A DNA stretch of 64,000 nt from Ectothiorhodospira sp. BSL-9 (GCF_001632845.1 NZ_CP011994.1:1488001-1552000); one strand, 5' to 3'; positions 44,515-53,825 are shown, counted from the first letter of the stretch. Translations and numbers: made by a program. Notes: generated by a model not told the origin, from the sequence alone.

Positions 44515-44680
44515 TGGGAAATCGGTCGTTGCTGTGCTCCATTTCGATCTGCTGAAGGATATCTTGCCGGGCCTGCTCACCATTGAAGTAACGCGGCCCG
44601 GCCAGCAGCTCGATCTTGAGTGAGTTGATGGGGCGCTCCATGACAGAGTTGTCCCGGCATTTACCTTTTCGATTTGTCAA
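44515..44680 (-). pseudogene. IS3-family transposase (OrfB) C-terminal fragment
   Basis: Encodes KGKCRDNSVMERPINSLKIE and continues with the FNGEQARQDI-type segment, matching the end of the IS3-family integrase core (KGDCWDNAxMERFF). It is truncated on one side by the IS701-like insertion and on the other by the adjacent acyltransferase gene end. Confidence 0.7.
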
Positions 44681-45411
44681 TCCAACTGCTCGTCGACAAC
44701 CGATAATAAGTCCCTGATCTCGGGCTTGAGTTTCTTCAAGTTGTCTTTCAGCAGGCAGTAATAGGGACCGCGCAAGCCATGGTAATTGATAACGTCGCCA
44801 GCTTTCCTGTATTCGATGCCGAAATATTTCATATGCCGCGCAAGTCTAGGCTCCATCATCACTACTGCTATGTCTAGGCCTCGTCTTAGGCTCATAGCCC
44901 CGGCTGCCAAATACAGGCCGAGAGCGATGTGCGGGAAGACGCGGCGCTCGGAGAGTGTCATAACTATAGACTCTTCGGTGACCCCGTGAGCGGTCTCGGC
45001 TTCATTCGGTCGCCGCCTGAATCGTCCCGCGACAGCAAGGCGTGATACCTCTGCAAAAGTGCTGCGGTCAAGCTTGCTTAGGTCGATAGCGGTCTTGTCT
45101 AAGCTATCGCTGCAATGCTGTTCCAAGGGCAACTGTGGGCCTTCAATGCCGGGCCTGTTCAGCACCACGCGTACGCAGCCAGCAAAAACGCCCGAGGGGC
45201 GGTGCCTCAATAGGCAATGCAACGAATGCGCGTCGAACTCATCAATTTCCCGGCCATCTGGATAATCAGCTTCATTTTCAAAGTGTAGTTCGTGGCAGTA
45301 AACCTGGTACCTGATGCGGTATACAATATTGCGCAGCTCATCTGTGTTAGCGGGAACGATCTCAAAGAATTGATTAAAGGCGTGTGCAAGGGAAGGCTCT
45401 GTTTCAGTCAT
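44677..45411 (-). CDS. PEP-CTERM/exosortase-associated acyltransferase (FeeM / autoinducer-synthase type) 1
   Basis: About 244 residues of the GNAT-like autoinducer-synthase fold. Conserved N-terminal half: YRIRYQVYCHELHFENEADY, PDGREIDEFD and GCVRVVLNRPG; then EVSRLAVAGRFRRRP, the usual substrate/acyl-ACP region. Such proteins (TIGR03694) occur with exosortase systems and are related to FeeM N-acyl amino acid synthases and LuxI. The likely reaction is acyl transfer from ACP to an amino group; the substrate is unknown. ATG 45411 is chosen over GTG 45432. It is divergent from a second, diverged homologue. Confidence 0.85.
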   Translation of the reverse strand: MTETEPSLAHAFNQFFEIVPANTDELRNIVYRIRYQVYCHELHFENEADYPDGREIDEFDAHSLHCLLRHRPSGVFAGCVRVVLNRPGIEGPQLPLEQHCSDSLDKTAIDLSKLDRSTFAEVSRLAVAGRFRRRPNEAETAHGVTEESIVMTLSERRVFPHIALGLYLAAGAMSLRRGLDIAVVMMEPRLARHMKYFGIEYRKAGDVINYHGLRGPYYCLLKDNLKKLKPEIRDLLSVVDEQLD

Positions 45412-45432
45412 CGCTAATTTCTCGATCGCCAC

Positions 45433-45811
45433 TCGGGCATCGGTGTCTTTGGAGCGGCCTGCCGGATAGGTGAGGCATCGAAGAATCCAGATTCATCGTT
45501 TTTATGGTTATAGCATACTCCCGAGTCGCTGACGAGTTTTACTCGGTGCCCCGGGATGCTATCGAGCCGGTGCATCCTTAGTGAAAGTGGCTTGGCAGGT
45601 GGGCGAAGACCAAGCGGCTATCGGCTCACCCCTGTGAGGTATCTACCAAGCCGTCTTGTCAGGCCCTGGGCCTATCCTCGTGGCATCGGGTTGAACGCCT
45701 GACTCCAGGAGTATACTGCAATCGCCCCAAGGGCCAGAGTGGGCTCTATATGTTCACTGTCTATCTCGAAGTCTCGTTTTGTGACCTGATACCCGATTTG
45801 GAGTGGCCGAC
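45433..45811. promoter_or_regulatory. divergent control region of two acyltransferase genes
   Basis: 379 bases with no gene. It contains CCGAGT (45521-45526) and ACTCGG (45541-45546), an inverted repeat spaced by 14 bases, and must carry promoters for both flanking genes. I see no clear sigma-70 or sigma-54 match. Confidence 0.35.
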
Positions 45812-46816
45812 ATGCTTAAATCCTTTGGCGGCTTATTTTGGTACGGGGATGACAGCATGTATGAATCGCGTTATGAGGTTATCGTCGCAGATACGCGCGA
45901 AACGCGGCAGATTCACCACGAAATCCGGTATACGGTCTACTGTTTAGAAAGGGGCTTTGAAAGCGCTCACGCGTTTCCTGATGGTCGGGAGCGTGACCGT
46001 TGGGATGACGACGCCACCGCCTTCATCGTCAGGGATCGTGAAACGGGTCAATGGTTGGGCACGATGCGCTTGATTCATCCCTTGCATGGGAACTTGCCGG
46101 TTCATCGACTCACGCGGACGACCCACCCGTTTTCCTCCGAACCTCTAGGTAGAAGCGCGGAGCTGTCTCGTATTTGCATCACCGGGCATTATCGTCGAAA
46201 TCGCCAATTGGACCAAATGAAACCTCATATTCAAGGCTGGGGGGGGCGAGAACTCGATGGCACGGGCGCCGTTGACGGTTGGTCTGTCAAGCACAGAGGT
46301 CCATTTTTCAGGTCTACACCAATAGATGATGGCGAGTGTCTTAACAAACAAGGTATGAATTCCATGCCCATGCGAAGACGGGAGCCTGAGGGGCGGTTGC
46401 ATGTGCTTACGCCGTCTGCTCGATCCGTACTGTTTTTGAAGATGTTACTGGCAGCCTATCAATATAGTCGACGCGACGATATCTCCTATATATATTTCTT
46501 GATCAACAGGGCGTTGGCCAGGATGGCTCGGCGGTTTGGTTTCGAGTTTGCCCTGGCTGGTGATCCGTGTGAATATCGCGGTACCCGTTATCCCTACTTG
46601 GCCCATTTGGATACCGCTGTCCAGCATGCCGTCGAAACCTCACCGCATTTGGCCCGACTTTTTATGAACGGAGATAAACCTTACCGATTCGCCTCCGAGT
46701 CTGGCCAGGCGTACACGGGCTTGGGTATGGCCCTGAGGGGGGCAGAGTGCCAACTCGGTACGAAAGGGTATTCCACCGTGGTCAATCCCTATAGGCAGGA
46801 GCAAATCAGTTGCTGA
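45812..46816 (+). CDS. PEP-CTERM/exosortase-associated acyltransferase 2 (diverged, longer)
   Basis: 334 residues, homologous to the divergent gene: IRYTVYCLERGFES, PDGRERDRWDDDAT and LGTMRLIHPLHG align with copy 1, as does ELSRICITGHYRR. It carries an extra segment of about 60 residues after that motif and a longer C-terminus. Also low in GC. A FeeM/LuxI-like acyl transfer activity is inferred. ATG 45812 lies about nine bases after GGAG. Its stop is convergent with the ThiF-nitroreductase gene. Confidence 0.8.
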   Translation: MLKSFGGLFWYGDDSMYESRYEVIVADTRETRQIHHEIRYTVYCLERGFESAHAFPDGRERDRWDDDATAFIVRDRETGQWLGTMRLIHPLHGNLPVHRLTRTTHPFSSEPLGRSAELSRICITGHYRRNRQLDQMKPHIQGWGGRELDGTGAVDGWSVKHRGPFFRSTPIDDGECLNKQGMNSMPMRRREPEGRLHVLTPSARSVLFLKMLLAAYQYSRRDDISYIYFLINRALARMARRFGFEFALAGDPCEYRGTRYPYLAHLDTAVQHAVETSPHLARLFMNGDKPYRFASESGQAYTGLGMALRGAECQLGTKGYSTVVNPYRQEQISC

Positions 46817-46865
46817 AGGCAGGGTGCAATCCGCCGAAATGATTCTTATCGAGGCAATGACGCTT

Positions 46866-48881
46866 CTATGTGTCATGAAAGGGGTTGATGTCATGGGCGT
46901 GTCGGGGGGTGCTGAATGGCTTGTTTGCTGGAGCGGCCAAAGGGGCCATCGTTTGCGTCCGCTCAGTGTCCCCGATCAAGGTATTCAGGGGCAAGCGCAG
47001 GGAGCGTGCAGTGGCCATGGGCCCATAGCCCAGGCGCCCCATGAAAACCCCATGCTCCAGCGACTCCCGTCCCAACTGCTTTTGCAGGTCCCGCGTGAGT
47101 CGGATGGTCTCCTGAATGGACGGTTGGTATTGGCTGAAGTCTACCTGATCTCGCACGTAGGCGGCATAAATCAATGGCGTCATCTCCGGCTGTAACTGCA
47201 GGCCGCAGCGGGTGGCGGTCAGCCAGAATCGCTGCATCTCCCGCCCACCGGCGATGTAGTCATCGGCACTGGACGGCGGTTGATCGGCCACGATGAGAAA
47301 ATGGGCCGCGCACCCCAGGGCGGGCAGGACGTCCATCTGCAGCCTGGGAAGCAGCGTGCCCCCCAGGTAGCGACTGGAGATCCAGGCCCGGCGCCAGCTG
47401 GACATGACCCAGCGGGTGGTCTTGAGGGTCAGCGGGTGAAGTCCAAGCGCCTCGTCCGGCAGGCGATCATGGCTGAAGCGGGCGTTCCACTGGATAATCT
47501 GTTGGTGCATGCGGTAGGCCTCGGGTGTGGCCAGTCGCACATGACCGAAATCGAACAGCAAACGGGCAAGCGCTCTGCGCTGCTTGCCTTCCAGCCAGAT
47601 CACCCGGTAGCCGGGGCTCAGGGCGGCTTCCAGGTGGCGGCGATGGCGCTCGTTCAGCGGCGTGCGTTTAAGTGGACGGCGTTGCGTGGCCCGGGCTGGC
47701 AGGTAGGGGGCCAGTGGATGGGGCTCCTGATTCTTATGTGCCTTGAGTTGGACATCGAAGATCGGGGCGATGTCGGGGCCGTCTTGTCGGCGCTTGATGC
47801 GGGCAGTCATCCCTTGTCCAGAGGCGGCAATCTCGATGCTTTCCAGCAGGGCCCCGAGGGACAGCTGGCTGATGTGCCCCTGCAGGTCGTAAAGGGTTTC
47901 GGAGCGCTGGTCTTGTCCGCGGACCACCACGTGACGACGACTGGATATCTCGAAACGCCAGGGTTGCTGGTTGGAGCCGCTGGGCGCCCAGCGGGCTTGG
48001 TCCAGTATCCTTTCGAGTGTGTCGCTGGGGCTGGATTCCGATTCGGTCGGTGGCCGCACGGTCCCGGCCGATAGACGTCGGTGAATGGCTGCGATGCGTA
48101 ATTTTTGCCAAGGGTTGCGGTTCCCCCAGGGCAGCCGAGAGCGTTGATAGCTCGGGCCCTCAATGTCGACCCGATGTCGGCAGGGCGCTGGAAGGGCCCG
48201 GCCGCGTTGCAGAAGGATATCCATCGCCAGGCTGGCGGTGAGGGTGGCACAGAAGGCGGTGGTCAGCGTGGGTGCTGGGGTTATGGGCGACGTGGGGTGT
48301 GGCTCCAACACGCACGGAGGCGGGAACAGCCCGGCCATGTACTGGAGCCATTGTGCTTCCGGCGGCGCGTCGTCGGGGCGGAAGAATTCCTCGAAGCTCA
48401 TGCTGTTTGTGGTGAACATCATCGCCGCAGCCTTCCTGCCCCAGACCTGAGTGGTCATGGCGGTAATGCCGCATTCGCTGCATAGGGTAAAGGATTGCTG
48501 GCGCCTGACCATCGGCGTGTGAGGGGGCAGTGCGTCGATGAACAGATCAACCCCTTCCAGGAATCGGTCTTCTGATGGGGGCGTGTCATCCTCCCGGAAC
48601 ATCTGGATGTCCACGGCAGGATCGATGGCGCGGACCCTGGCGATGACCTCGTCAGGGTCCGTCGATGGGACGCAGGCGGAAGCCTTGTCACCGCGGCTGG
48701 GTGGCCCGGTGCGCAGATGAAAACGGTGAATCCCCAGGCGGATCAGCATGAGGAGATGTTCGACCCCCAATGCGTCGAGCCCATCGATGGCCACTTTACG
48801 CGTGCCCAGAAAGGCCTGCTCCGCCGGGCTGACCGAGTTGTGAGGTCCGATCACGCTCACCGAGTTGTGCACGTCGCTCAT
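46866..48881 (-). CDS. ThiF-like / nitroreductase fusion protein (Rv1355c/MoeY-like)
   Basis: 671 residues. Residues about 15-270 resemble an E1/ThiF-type domain (SPAEQAFLGTRKVAIDGLDA, then IRLGIHRFHL) but the usual nucleotide-binding GxGGxG loop and the following Asp are not conserved. Residues about 290-630 are a nitroreductase (FMN) domain: RILDQARWAPSGSNQQPWRF and a later YIAGGREMQRFWLTATRCGL. The domain order matches Mycobacterium Rv1355c. It is the third gene of an apparent operon after the RND adaptor and pump. A redox or dehydrogenation step on a bound small molecule is plausible; the actual reaction is unknown. Confidence 0.8.
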   Translation of the reverse strand: MSDVHNSVSVIGPHNSVSPAEQAFLGTRKVAIDGLDALGVEHLLMLIRLGIHRFHLRTGPPSRGDKASACVPSTDPDEVIARVRAIDPAVDIQMFREDDTPPSEDRFLEGVDLFIDALPPHTPMVRRQQSFTLCSECGITAMTTQVWGRKAAAMMFTTNSMSFEEFFRPDDAPPEAQWLQYMAGLFPPPCVLEPHPTSPITPAPTLTTAFCATLTASLAMDILLQRGRALPAPCRHRVDIEGPSYQRSRLPWGNRNPWQKLRIAAIHRRLSAGTVRPPTESESSPSDTLERILDQARWAPSGSNQQPWRFEISSRRHVVVRGQDQRSETLYDLQGHISQLSLGALLESIEIAASGQGMTARIKRRQDGPDIAPIFDVQLKAHKNQEPHPLAPYLPARATQRRPLKRTPLNERHRRHLEAALSPGYRVIWLEGKQRRALARLLFDFGHVRLATPEAYRMHQQIIQWNARFSHDRLPDEALGLHPLTLKTTRWVMSSWRRAWISSRYLGGTLLPRLQMDVLPALGCAAHFLIVADQPPSSADDYIAGGREMQRFWLTATRCGLQLQPEMTPLIYAAYVRDQVDFSQYQPSIQETIRLTRDLQKQLGRESLEHGVFMGRLGYGPMATARSLRLPLNTLIGDTERTQTMAPLAAPANKPFSTPRHAHDINPFHDT

Positions 48882-48929
48882 GACAGCTCCCTGAAGTGTG
48901 CTCTTCAGGAATATAGACGTTTCGTGCGG

Positions 48930-51900
48930 TTATTTCGGGGCGGTGGGGTCATCAGCCACCGCTTCCAGCTCACTAGCCATATCTTCCAGCAAGGGCAGGC
49001 GTGGATCATCGGGCGTGAGCCGGCGGGCGGCGCTCAGGTAGCGTCGCATTCTTGCCAGGTAGCCCAGGTCCGCCCCGTAGGATTTCTGCATGAACAGGGC
49101 CAGAGCCTGAGCGGCGCAGAGGTGGAACACCGGGCTCTGTGGGGCCTCCCGGGCACCAGTCTCGAAGAGACGGATGGCCGATTCGTATTTTGCCTCGGAG
49201 AGGGCTCGCTGACCTTCGTTGTATAGCTTGCGCAGCGCGGGATAGTTGACGATGGTGGCCAGGCGGTCATCCGCCTTCTGCATGGGGCGGCCGCTGAGAG
49301 CGCCCTGGGTGATCATCCTCAGCAAGCCTTTCATGGGAGATGGAGTCTCATCATCCAGTGCTTGCGGAAGGGGTAGGGCGGTGGCCTCCTGGCGGACTGC
49401 GGGTCGAACAATCAGGCTGTACATGATGGGGATCACGAACAAGGTCAGCACGGTGGACACCATCAGGCCCCAGACGATGGCACTGGCCAGGGGGCCCCAC
49501 ATGAGGGATTTGCCGCCCAGTCCCACCGCCAGCGAGAACAGGCCTGCGATCGTGGTTACCGAGGTGATGATGATGGGGATGAAACGCCGCCGCGCGGCAT
49601 AGAGCACCGCGTGCATCAGGGCCATGCCGCCACGAAGCCGATCGTTGGCGGCGGAGATGAGCACAATGGCGTCGTTCACGGCGATACCGGCCAGGGCGAC
49701 GACTCCGTAGAGGGTGTACACGCTCAACGGTTGCTGGCTGATCAACAGCCCGATCAGCACACCGGTGAGCGCCATGGGGACCACGGTCAGCACGATGAGC
49801 GGCTGGGTGTAGCTACGGAACTGGGTGCCCAGGATGAAATAAACCAGCATCAGGCCCAGCAGGAACAGCCAGACAAGCGCTTCGATGCTCTCAAGGATGT
49901 CGTCAAAGTCCCCTGTGAAATCCAGGTCGATATTGGGATGCACGCTCGCGTAACGGGTATTCCATTCTCGCTGGACGAGACGATGCACGCTGGCAGCATC
50001 CGTGACGGACTCATCCAGTTCTGATTCCACCGTGATGGCGCGTCGCAGATTGAAATGGCGGATATTGCCCTGGGCCCGGATGATCTCGTGATCCACCAGT
50101 TGCCCCAGCAGAATCGGTCGCCCTTCGGGTACGCTGATCGGGGTATCCAGGAAGTGATCGATGTCTTCCACCGCTTCCACCTGGGCACGGACTCGCACGC
50201 CGATCCGCTCACCCCGATCCCGCATGGACGCGACCACTTCTCCGTCCGTGAGAAGTCGCAAATCCCGAATGACATGGCTCGGGTCCAGTCCCGCGCGCAG
50301 GATGGCGTCCGGGTTGAGGCGAACCGATAACTCCATGCCGCCAGCGTAGGCGTCGTCGACCACATCATGGGTGCCGGGAATGCCCTGCAGAATGCTCATC
50401 ACCCTGTCGGCGGCCACCCGGATCTCTTCAAGATCATTGCCTCTCACCTTCACGCTGACCGGGCGGCCCATCGGCGGCGCTCCGGAGATGCGACGTTCCA
50501 TCCAGATGGACTCCGGGCCTGGCACCCGCGCAGCGGCCCGGCGGACGGCTTCGATAATCTCATCCACGTCCCGGCCCGCTCGGGTTTGCGGGTGGAGGCT
50601 CACCTGGATCTGCCCCTTGGCGGCACCGAACAGACTTTCTGCGTTGGTGAACTGGAGGCCTGCATAGCTGGCCTTGGAGCGCAACTCACCCTCCCGGAAC
50701 TCACTGGCAATGGCTGATTCCACCGCCAGGGTGGTCGACAGGCTCTTCTCCAGCGGGGTGCCCGCCGGCATTTCCACGTTCACAAAGAACAGCCGGGCTG
50801 AATCCGTGGCGAAGAACTCGGTCCGGATCAGTCCCAGGGCCACGAAGGCCAGCGCCAGCACCAACAGTCCGCTGAAAAGACCCAGCGTGATCTTCGGTCG
50901 TCTGAGGGCCTTGGTGAGAATCAGTCCATAGCGCACCCTTGCCCGTCTGACGACTCTGGACCGAAGGCGACCGGAGCGGGAAAAACGATCGGGCTGAGGG
51001 CGAGAGGCGGCGATATGGCTCGGCAGGATCCAGAAGGCCTCCACCAGGCTGAGCACCAGCGCCACGGCGACCACGATGGGCGCCACCTTCATGAACTCCC
51101 CCAGCACCCCGGGCACCAGCATCAGGGGCAGGAAGGCCGCAATGGTGGTGAGGACGGCAGCGGTGACGGGCGCGGCCACCTCCCGGAGGGCATCGATGGC
51201 GGCGTCCATGGGCGGCACGCCCTGTTGCAATCGGCGATGGATCGCCTCGGCGACCACGACGGTGTCGTCCACCAGCATGCCCAGCACGATCATCAGGCCG
51301 AGCAGGACGATGACATTGAGTGTCTGTCCGATCAGCCCAAGGAACAGGAACGTGCCGGCGATGACGAACACCAGGCTGAAGCAGGTGGCAAAGGCGATCC
51401 GTGACCCCAGGAGCAGCCACGTGGTGATCAGCACCAGGAGCAGACCGATGGCCGCGTTGCGCTGCATGGTGCCGATGGCTTGGCGCGTCACCAGCGTCTG
51501 GTCGTCCAGCAGGACCATTTGCACGCCGGTGACCGGGCTGGCGCGTTCGTTATAGTCGTTCAGGTAGTCCCGGATCCGGTCGAGGAATTCCAGTTCGTTG
51601 GCGTCGTCCTGTTTGAACACCGGTAGCAGGACCGCAGGCCCACCCCGGTAACGAGCCAGGTCATCGGCGTCTTCCCGCCCGCGGACCACTTCAGCAACGC
51701 TGCGAAGTGGGATCTCCCCATGGACTGAGAGCAGGGGGATGTCTGCCAGGTATTCCGGGTCGTTTTCCGTGCCCTGCAGGCGCACCAGCCATTCCTGGTC
51801 TCCCAGGCCTACCGTGCCCGCTGCCAGATCCCGAAAGTAGGTGCTGACGGTCTGTGCCAGCGTTGTGGGTGTCAGGCCCAGGCCCACCAGTTCGTCCGGG

Positions 51901-52463
51901 TCGAAGAGGACCTGGAGTTCAGGATCCCGCAGGCCGATGGGTTCGACCCGGTCGGTACCGGACAGTCGTTCCAGGTCCTGCTGTATGCGCTGGGCCTGAA
52001 AGCGCAGATTTTCATCGTCATCCAGTCCGACCACGGCGATCATGGTGGAGGGATAGGCATTGGCACTGCTGATGGTGGTGAGCGTCGGGCGGCGTGCCTC
52101 CGCGGGTAGGTCGCCCTCGACGTTCTGGATCTCCCGGTGGAGGTCATTGATGCGCTCATCCACCTCGCGCTCGCTCATCTCCTCCAGGCGCAGGATGATG
52201 AGTGATACGTCCCGTTGGCTCGTGCTGGAAATGAATCGGATGTCGGGGACGCGTTCCACCGCCTCTTCCAGCACGTCGGTGACCTGACGTTCCACGTCCG
52301 CAGCCGAGGCCCCGGGCATGACGGTCTGGATGCTTACCCAGTTCAGGTTGACTGTCGGGTCCTGTTGTCTGGGAAGTTGGAAATAGGAGACGACGCCAAT
52401 GATCAGGATCGCGAGAAATACCGCGTTGGCCAGAAAGTGGTTTTCCAGGAACCGACGATACAT
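48930..52463 (-). CDS. RND efflux transporter with C-terminal TPR-like tail
   Basis: 1,177-residue inner-membrane RND pump of the AcrB/HAE1 type. It starts FLENHFLANAVFLAILIIGV. The proton-relay Asp pair is in GMLVDDTVVVAEAIHRRL near residue 402; the second half has GIAVNDAIVLISA. About 12 membrane segments and two periplasmic porter domains are evident. After the last helix there is an extra 150-residue soluble tail with a TPR-like ALRKLYNEGQRALSEAKYES motif, unusual for RND pumps. The gene follows the adaptor by 12 bases and precedes the ThiF-nitroreductase gene by 48 bases. No outer membrane channel gene is adjacent. Confidence 0.93.
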   Translation of the reverse strand: MYRRFLENHFLANAVFLAILIIGVVSYFQLPRQQDPTVNLNWVSIQTVMPGASAADVERQVTDVLEEAVERVPDIRFISSTSQRDVSLIILRLEEMSEREVDERINDLHREIQNVEGDLPAEARRPTLTTISSANAYPSTMIAVVGLDDDENLRFQAQRIQQDLERLSGTDRVEPIGLRDPELQVLFDPDELVGLGLTPTTLAQTVSTYFRDLAAGTVGLGDQEWLVRLQGTENDPEYLADIPLLSVHGEIPLRSVAEVVRGREDADDLARYRGGPAVLLPVFKQDDANELEFLDRIRDYLNDYNERASPVTGVQMVLLDDQTLVTRQAIGTMQRNAAIGLLLVLITTWLLLGSRIAFATCFSLVFVIAGTFLFLGLIGQTLNVIVLLGLMIVLGMLVDDTVVVAEAIHRRLQQGVPPMDAAIDALREVAAPVTAAVLTTIAAFLPLMLVPGVLGEFMKVAPIVVAVALVLSLVEAFWILPSHIAASRPQPDRFSRSGRLRSRVVRRARVRYGLILTKALRRPKITLGLFSGLLVLALAFVALGLIRTEFFATDSARLFFVNVEMPAGTPLEKSLSTTLAVESAIASEFREGELRSKASYAGLQFTNAESLFGAAKGQIQVSLHPQTRAGRDVDEIIEAVRRAAARVPGPESIWMERRISGAPPMGRPVSVKVRGNDLEEIRVAADRVMSILQGIPGTHDVVDDAYAGGMELSVRLNPDAILRAGLDPSHVIRDLRLLTDGEVVASMRDRGERIGVRVRAQVEAVEDIDHFLDTPISVPEGRPILLGQLVDHEIIRAQGNIRHFNLRRAITVESELDESVTDAASVHRLVQREWNTRYASVHPNIDLDFTGDFDDILESIEALVWLFLLGLMLVYFILGTQFRSYTQPLIVLTVVPMALTGVLIGLLISQQPLSVYTLYGVVALAGIAVNDAIVLISAANDRLRGGMALMHAVLYAARRRFIPIIITSVTTIAGLFSLAVGLGGKSLMWGPLASAIVWGLMVSTVLTLFVIPIMYSLIVRPAVRQEATALPLPQALDDETPSPMKGLLRMITQGALSGRPMQKADDRLATIVNYPALRKLYNEGQRALSEAKYESAIRLFETGAREAPQSPVFHLCAAQALALFMQKSYGADLGYLARMRRYLSAARRLTPDDPRLPLLEDMASELEAVADDPTAPK

Positions 52464-52475
52464 GCAGACTCCCGG

Positions 52476-53525
52476 TTAGCGCTCGATGATCCGCACGGGG
52501 TCGCCGTCGCGCAGGCCAAAGCGTCCGTCGAAGATGAGCCGTGTTTCGTCGGGGAGATTCAGGGGAGGAGGTTGGCCTTCTCGGACGCCGGGGGTGGAGA
52601 TAAATCGGGCCTGACCCTCTTCTTCCACGAAGACGCCCAGAAGATTGTCGCGTCGCACCAGTAGATCGGCCGGGGCGTGGCGCTGGTCCGACACCCATTC
52701 GATGCGGCCCACTTGTCCGGGGCGCGCGGCCTCATCAGTGAAAAGAAACCTTACATCCACGCTGCGCAATCGCTGATCCACAACCGGTGATACGGCCCGC
52801 AACTCCACCGGGTAGCGCAAGCCGGCAGCCACGAATCGGGTAGAGCCGGCGGCCTGGAGTGCGGGCAGATCCTGCTGCTGGATGTTGCCACTGACTTCCA
52901 GGTCACGGGCGTCCAGAATCCGGGCGATGGGGGTGCCGGCCTGCACCAGTTCCCCGGTGCTGGCCAGGCGCTCAATGACCACCGCATCGAAGGGGGCGCG
53001 GATCTCGCAGTGGTTGACCCGGCGCTGGGCAGAACGGCTGGCTGCCTCCAGGCGCAGAACCTCGGCACGGCTGCGTGCCGACTGGGCCTGGCGTTCGTTC
53101 AGAACCTCGGCCGAGACGGCCTGGCGGCGGGCCAGTTCCTGGGCCCGCTCCAGCTGAAATCGTGCAAACTCTGCATCGGCACGCGCCGCCTGACTCATGG
53201 CTCTTGCCTGCTGAAGATCCAGCGTGTGCTCCTCGCAGTCCAGGCGCGCCAGTAACGCCCCGGCATCAATCTCGTCACCGACGCGAACGGGTACTTCCTG
53301 GATTACGCCGTGGATCTCGGCGCTGACATAGGTGTCATTCAGGCTGATGGTGCTGGCGGGGGCACTGCGGATCGGGTGGAATCCGACTTCGTCGAACGTG
53401 CGGGTGGTGATGGGTTTCTCCTCCGCATTGGCGAATTCCATGACCAAGGCGCAGAGCGATAACAACAGGAAGCCATTGACGAGGCCTCGAATCAGGGGTG
53501 CTCCCTGCCGGCTTCCGTTGATCAT
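52476..53525 (-). CDS. RND periplasmic adaptor (membrane fusion protein)
   Basis: 349 residues with a signal sequence (residues 12-35, LVNGFLLLSLCALVMEFANA). Lipoyl-like halves (SAEIHGVIQEVPVRVGDEID and CEIRAPFDAVVIERLASTGE) flank a short helical hairpin with ARADAEFARFQLERAQELARR, followed by the beta-barrel. It would link the RND pump to an outer membrane channel. It is the first gene of the three-gene minus-strand operon, divergent from prsT. Confidence 0.92.
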   Translation of the reverse strand: MINGSRQGAPLIRGLVNGFLLLSLCALVMEFANAEEKPITTRTFDEVGFHPIRSAPASTISLNDTYVSAEIHGVIQEVPVRVGDEIDAGALLARLDCEEHTLDLQQARAMSQAARADAEFARFQLERAQELARRQAVSAEVLNERQAQSARSRAEVLRLEAASRSAQRRVNHCEIRAPFDAVVIERLASTGELVQAGTPIARILDARDLEVSGNIQQQDLPALQAAGSTRFVAAGLRYPVELRAVSPVVDQRLRSVDVRFLFTDEAARPGQVGRIEWVSDQRHAPADLLVRRDNLLGVFVEEEGQARFISTPGVREGQPPPLNLPDETRLIFDGRFGLRDGDPVRIIER

Positions 53526-53825
53526 TCGCTTCCCCGGTGATGTGCCGGCCCCAGTATAGCGCTAGAAGGGCAGGCAGGGGCAGGTCTGACATTGCCGGCT
53601 CAAACTGCTTTTGACTCATCTAAATTGGCCTTCACCCCTAGCAGTTCCGCCAGCTCCACGCGAGCTCAACGGTGTTTCTCACACGCCCCTCAAGGCGTAT
53701 GCTCACAGACCAGGATGAGAACTTCCTCACACGACCCGGGAGGCGGGCGAGGAATCCATCGTGATGGGTATCATTGGATTTAGTAGGTCTGTTGGTCGAT
53801 TTGAGCAACACTTGAGGGTGTCACC
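53526..53825. promoter_or_regulatory. divergent upstream region of prsT and RND adaptor
   Basis: 300 bases without a gene; promoters for both flanking operons must lie here. GAGGGTG six bases before the prsT ATG is its ribosome site. No convincing promoter or operator was identified by eye. Confidence 0.3.
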
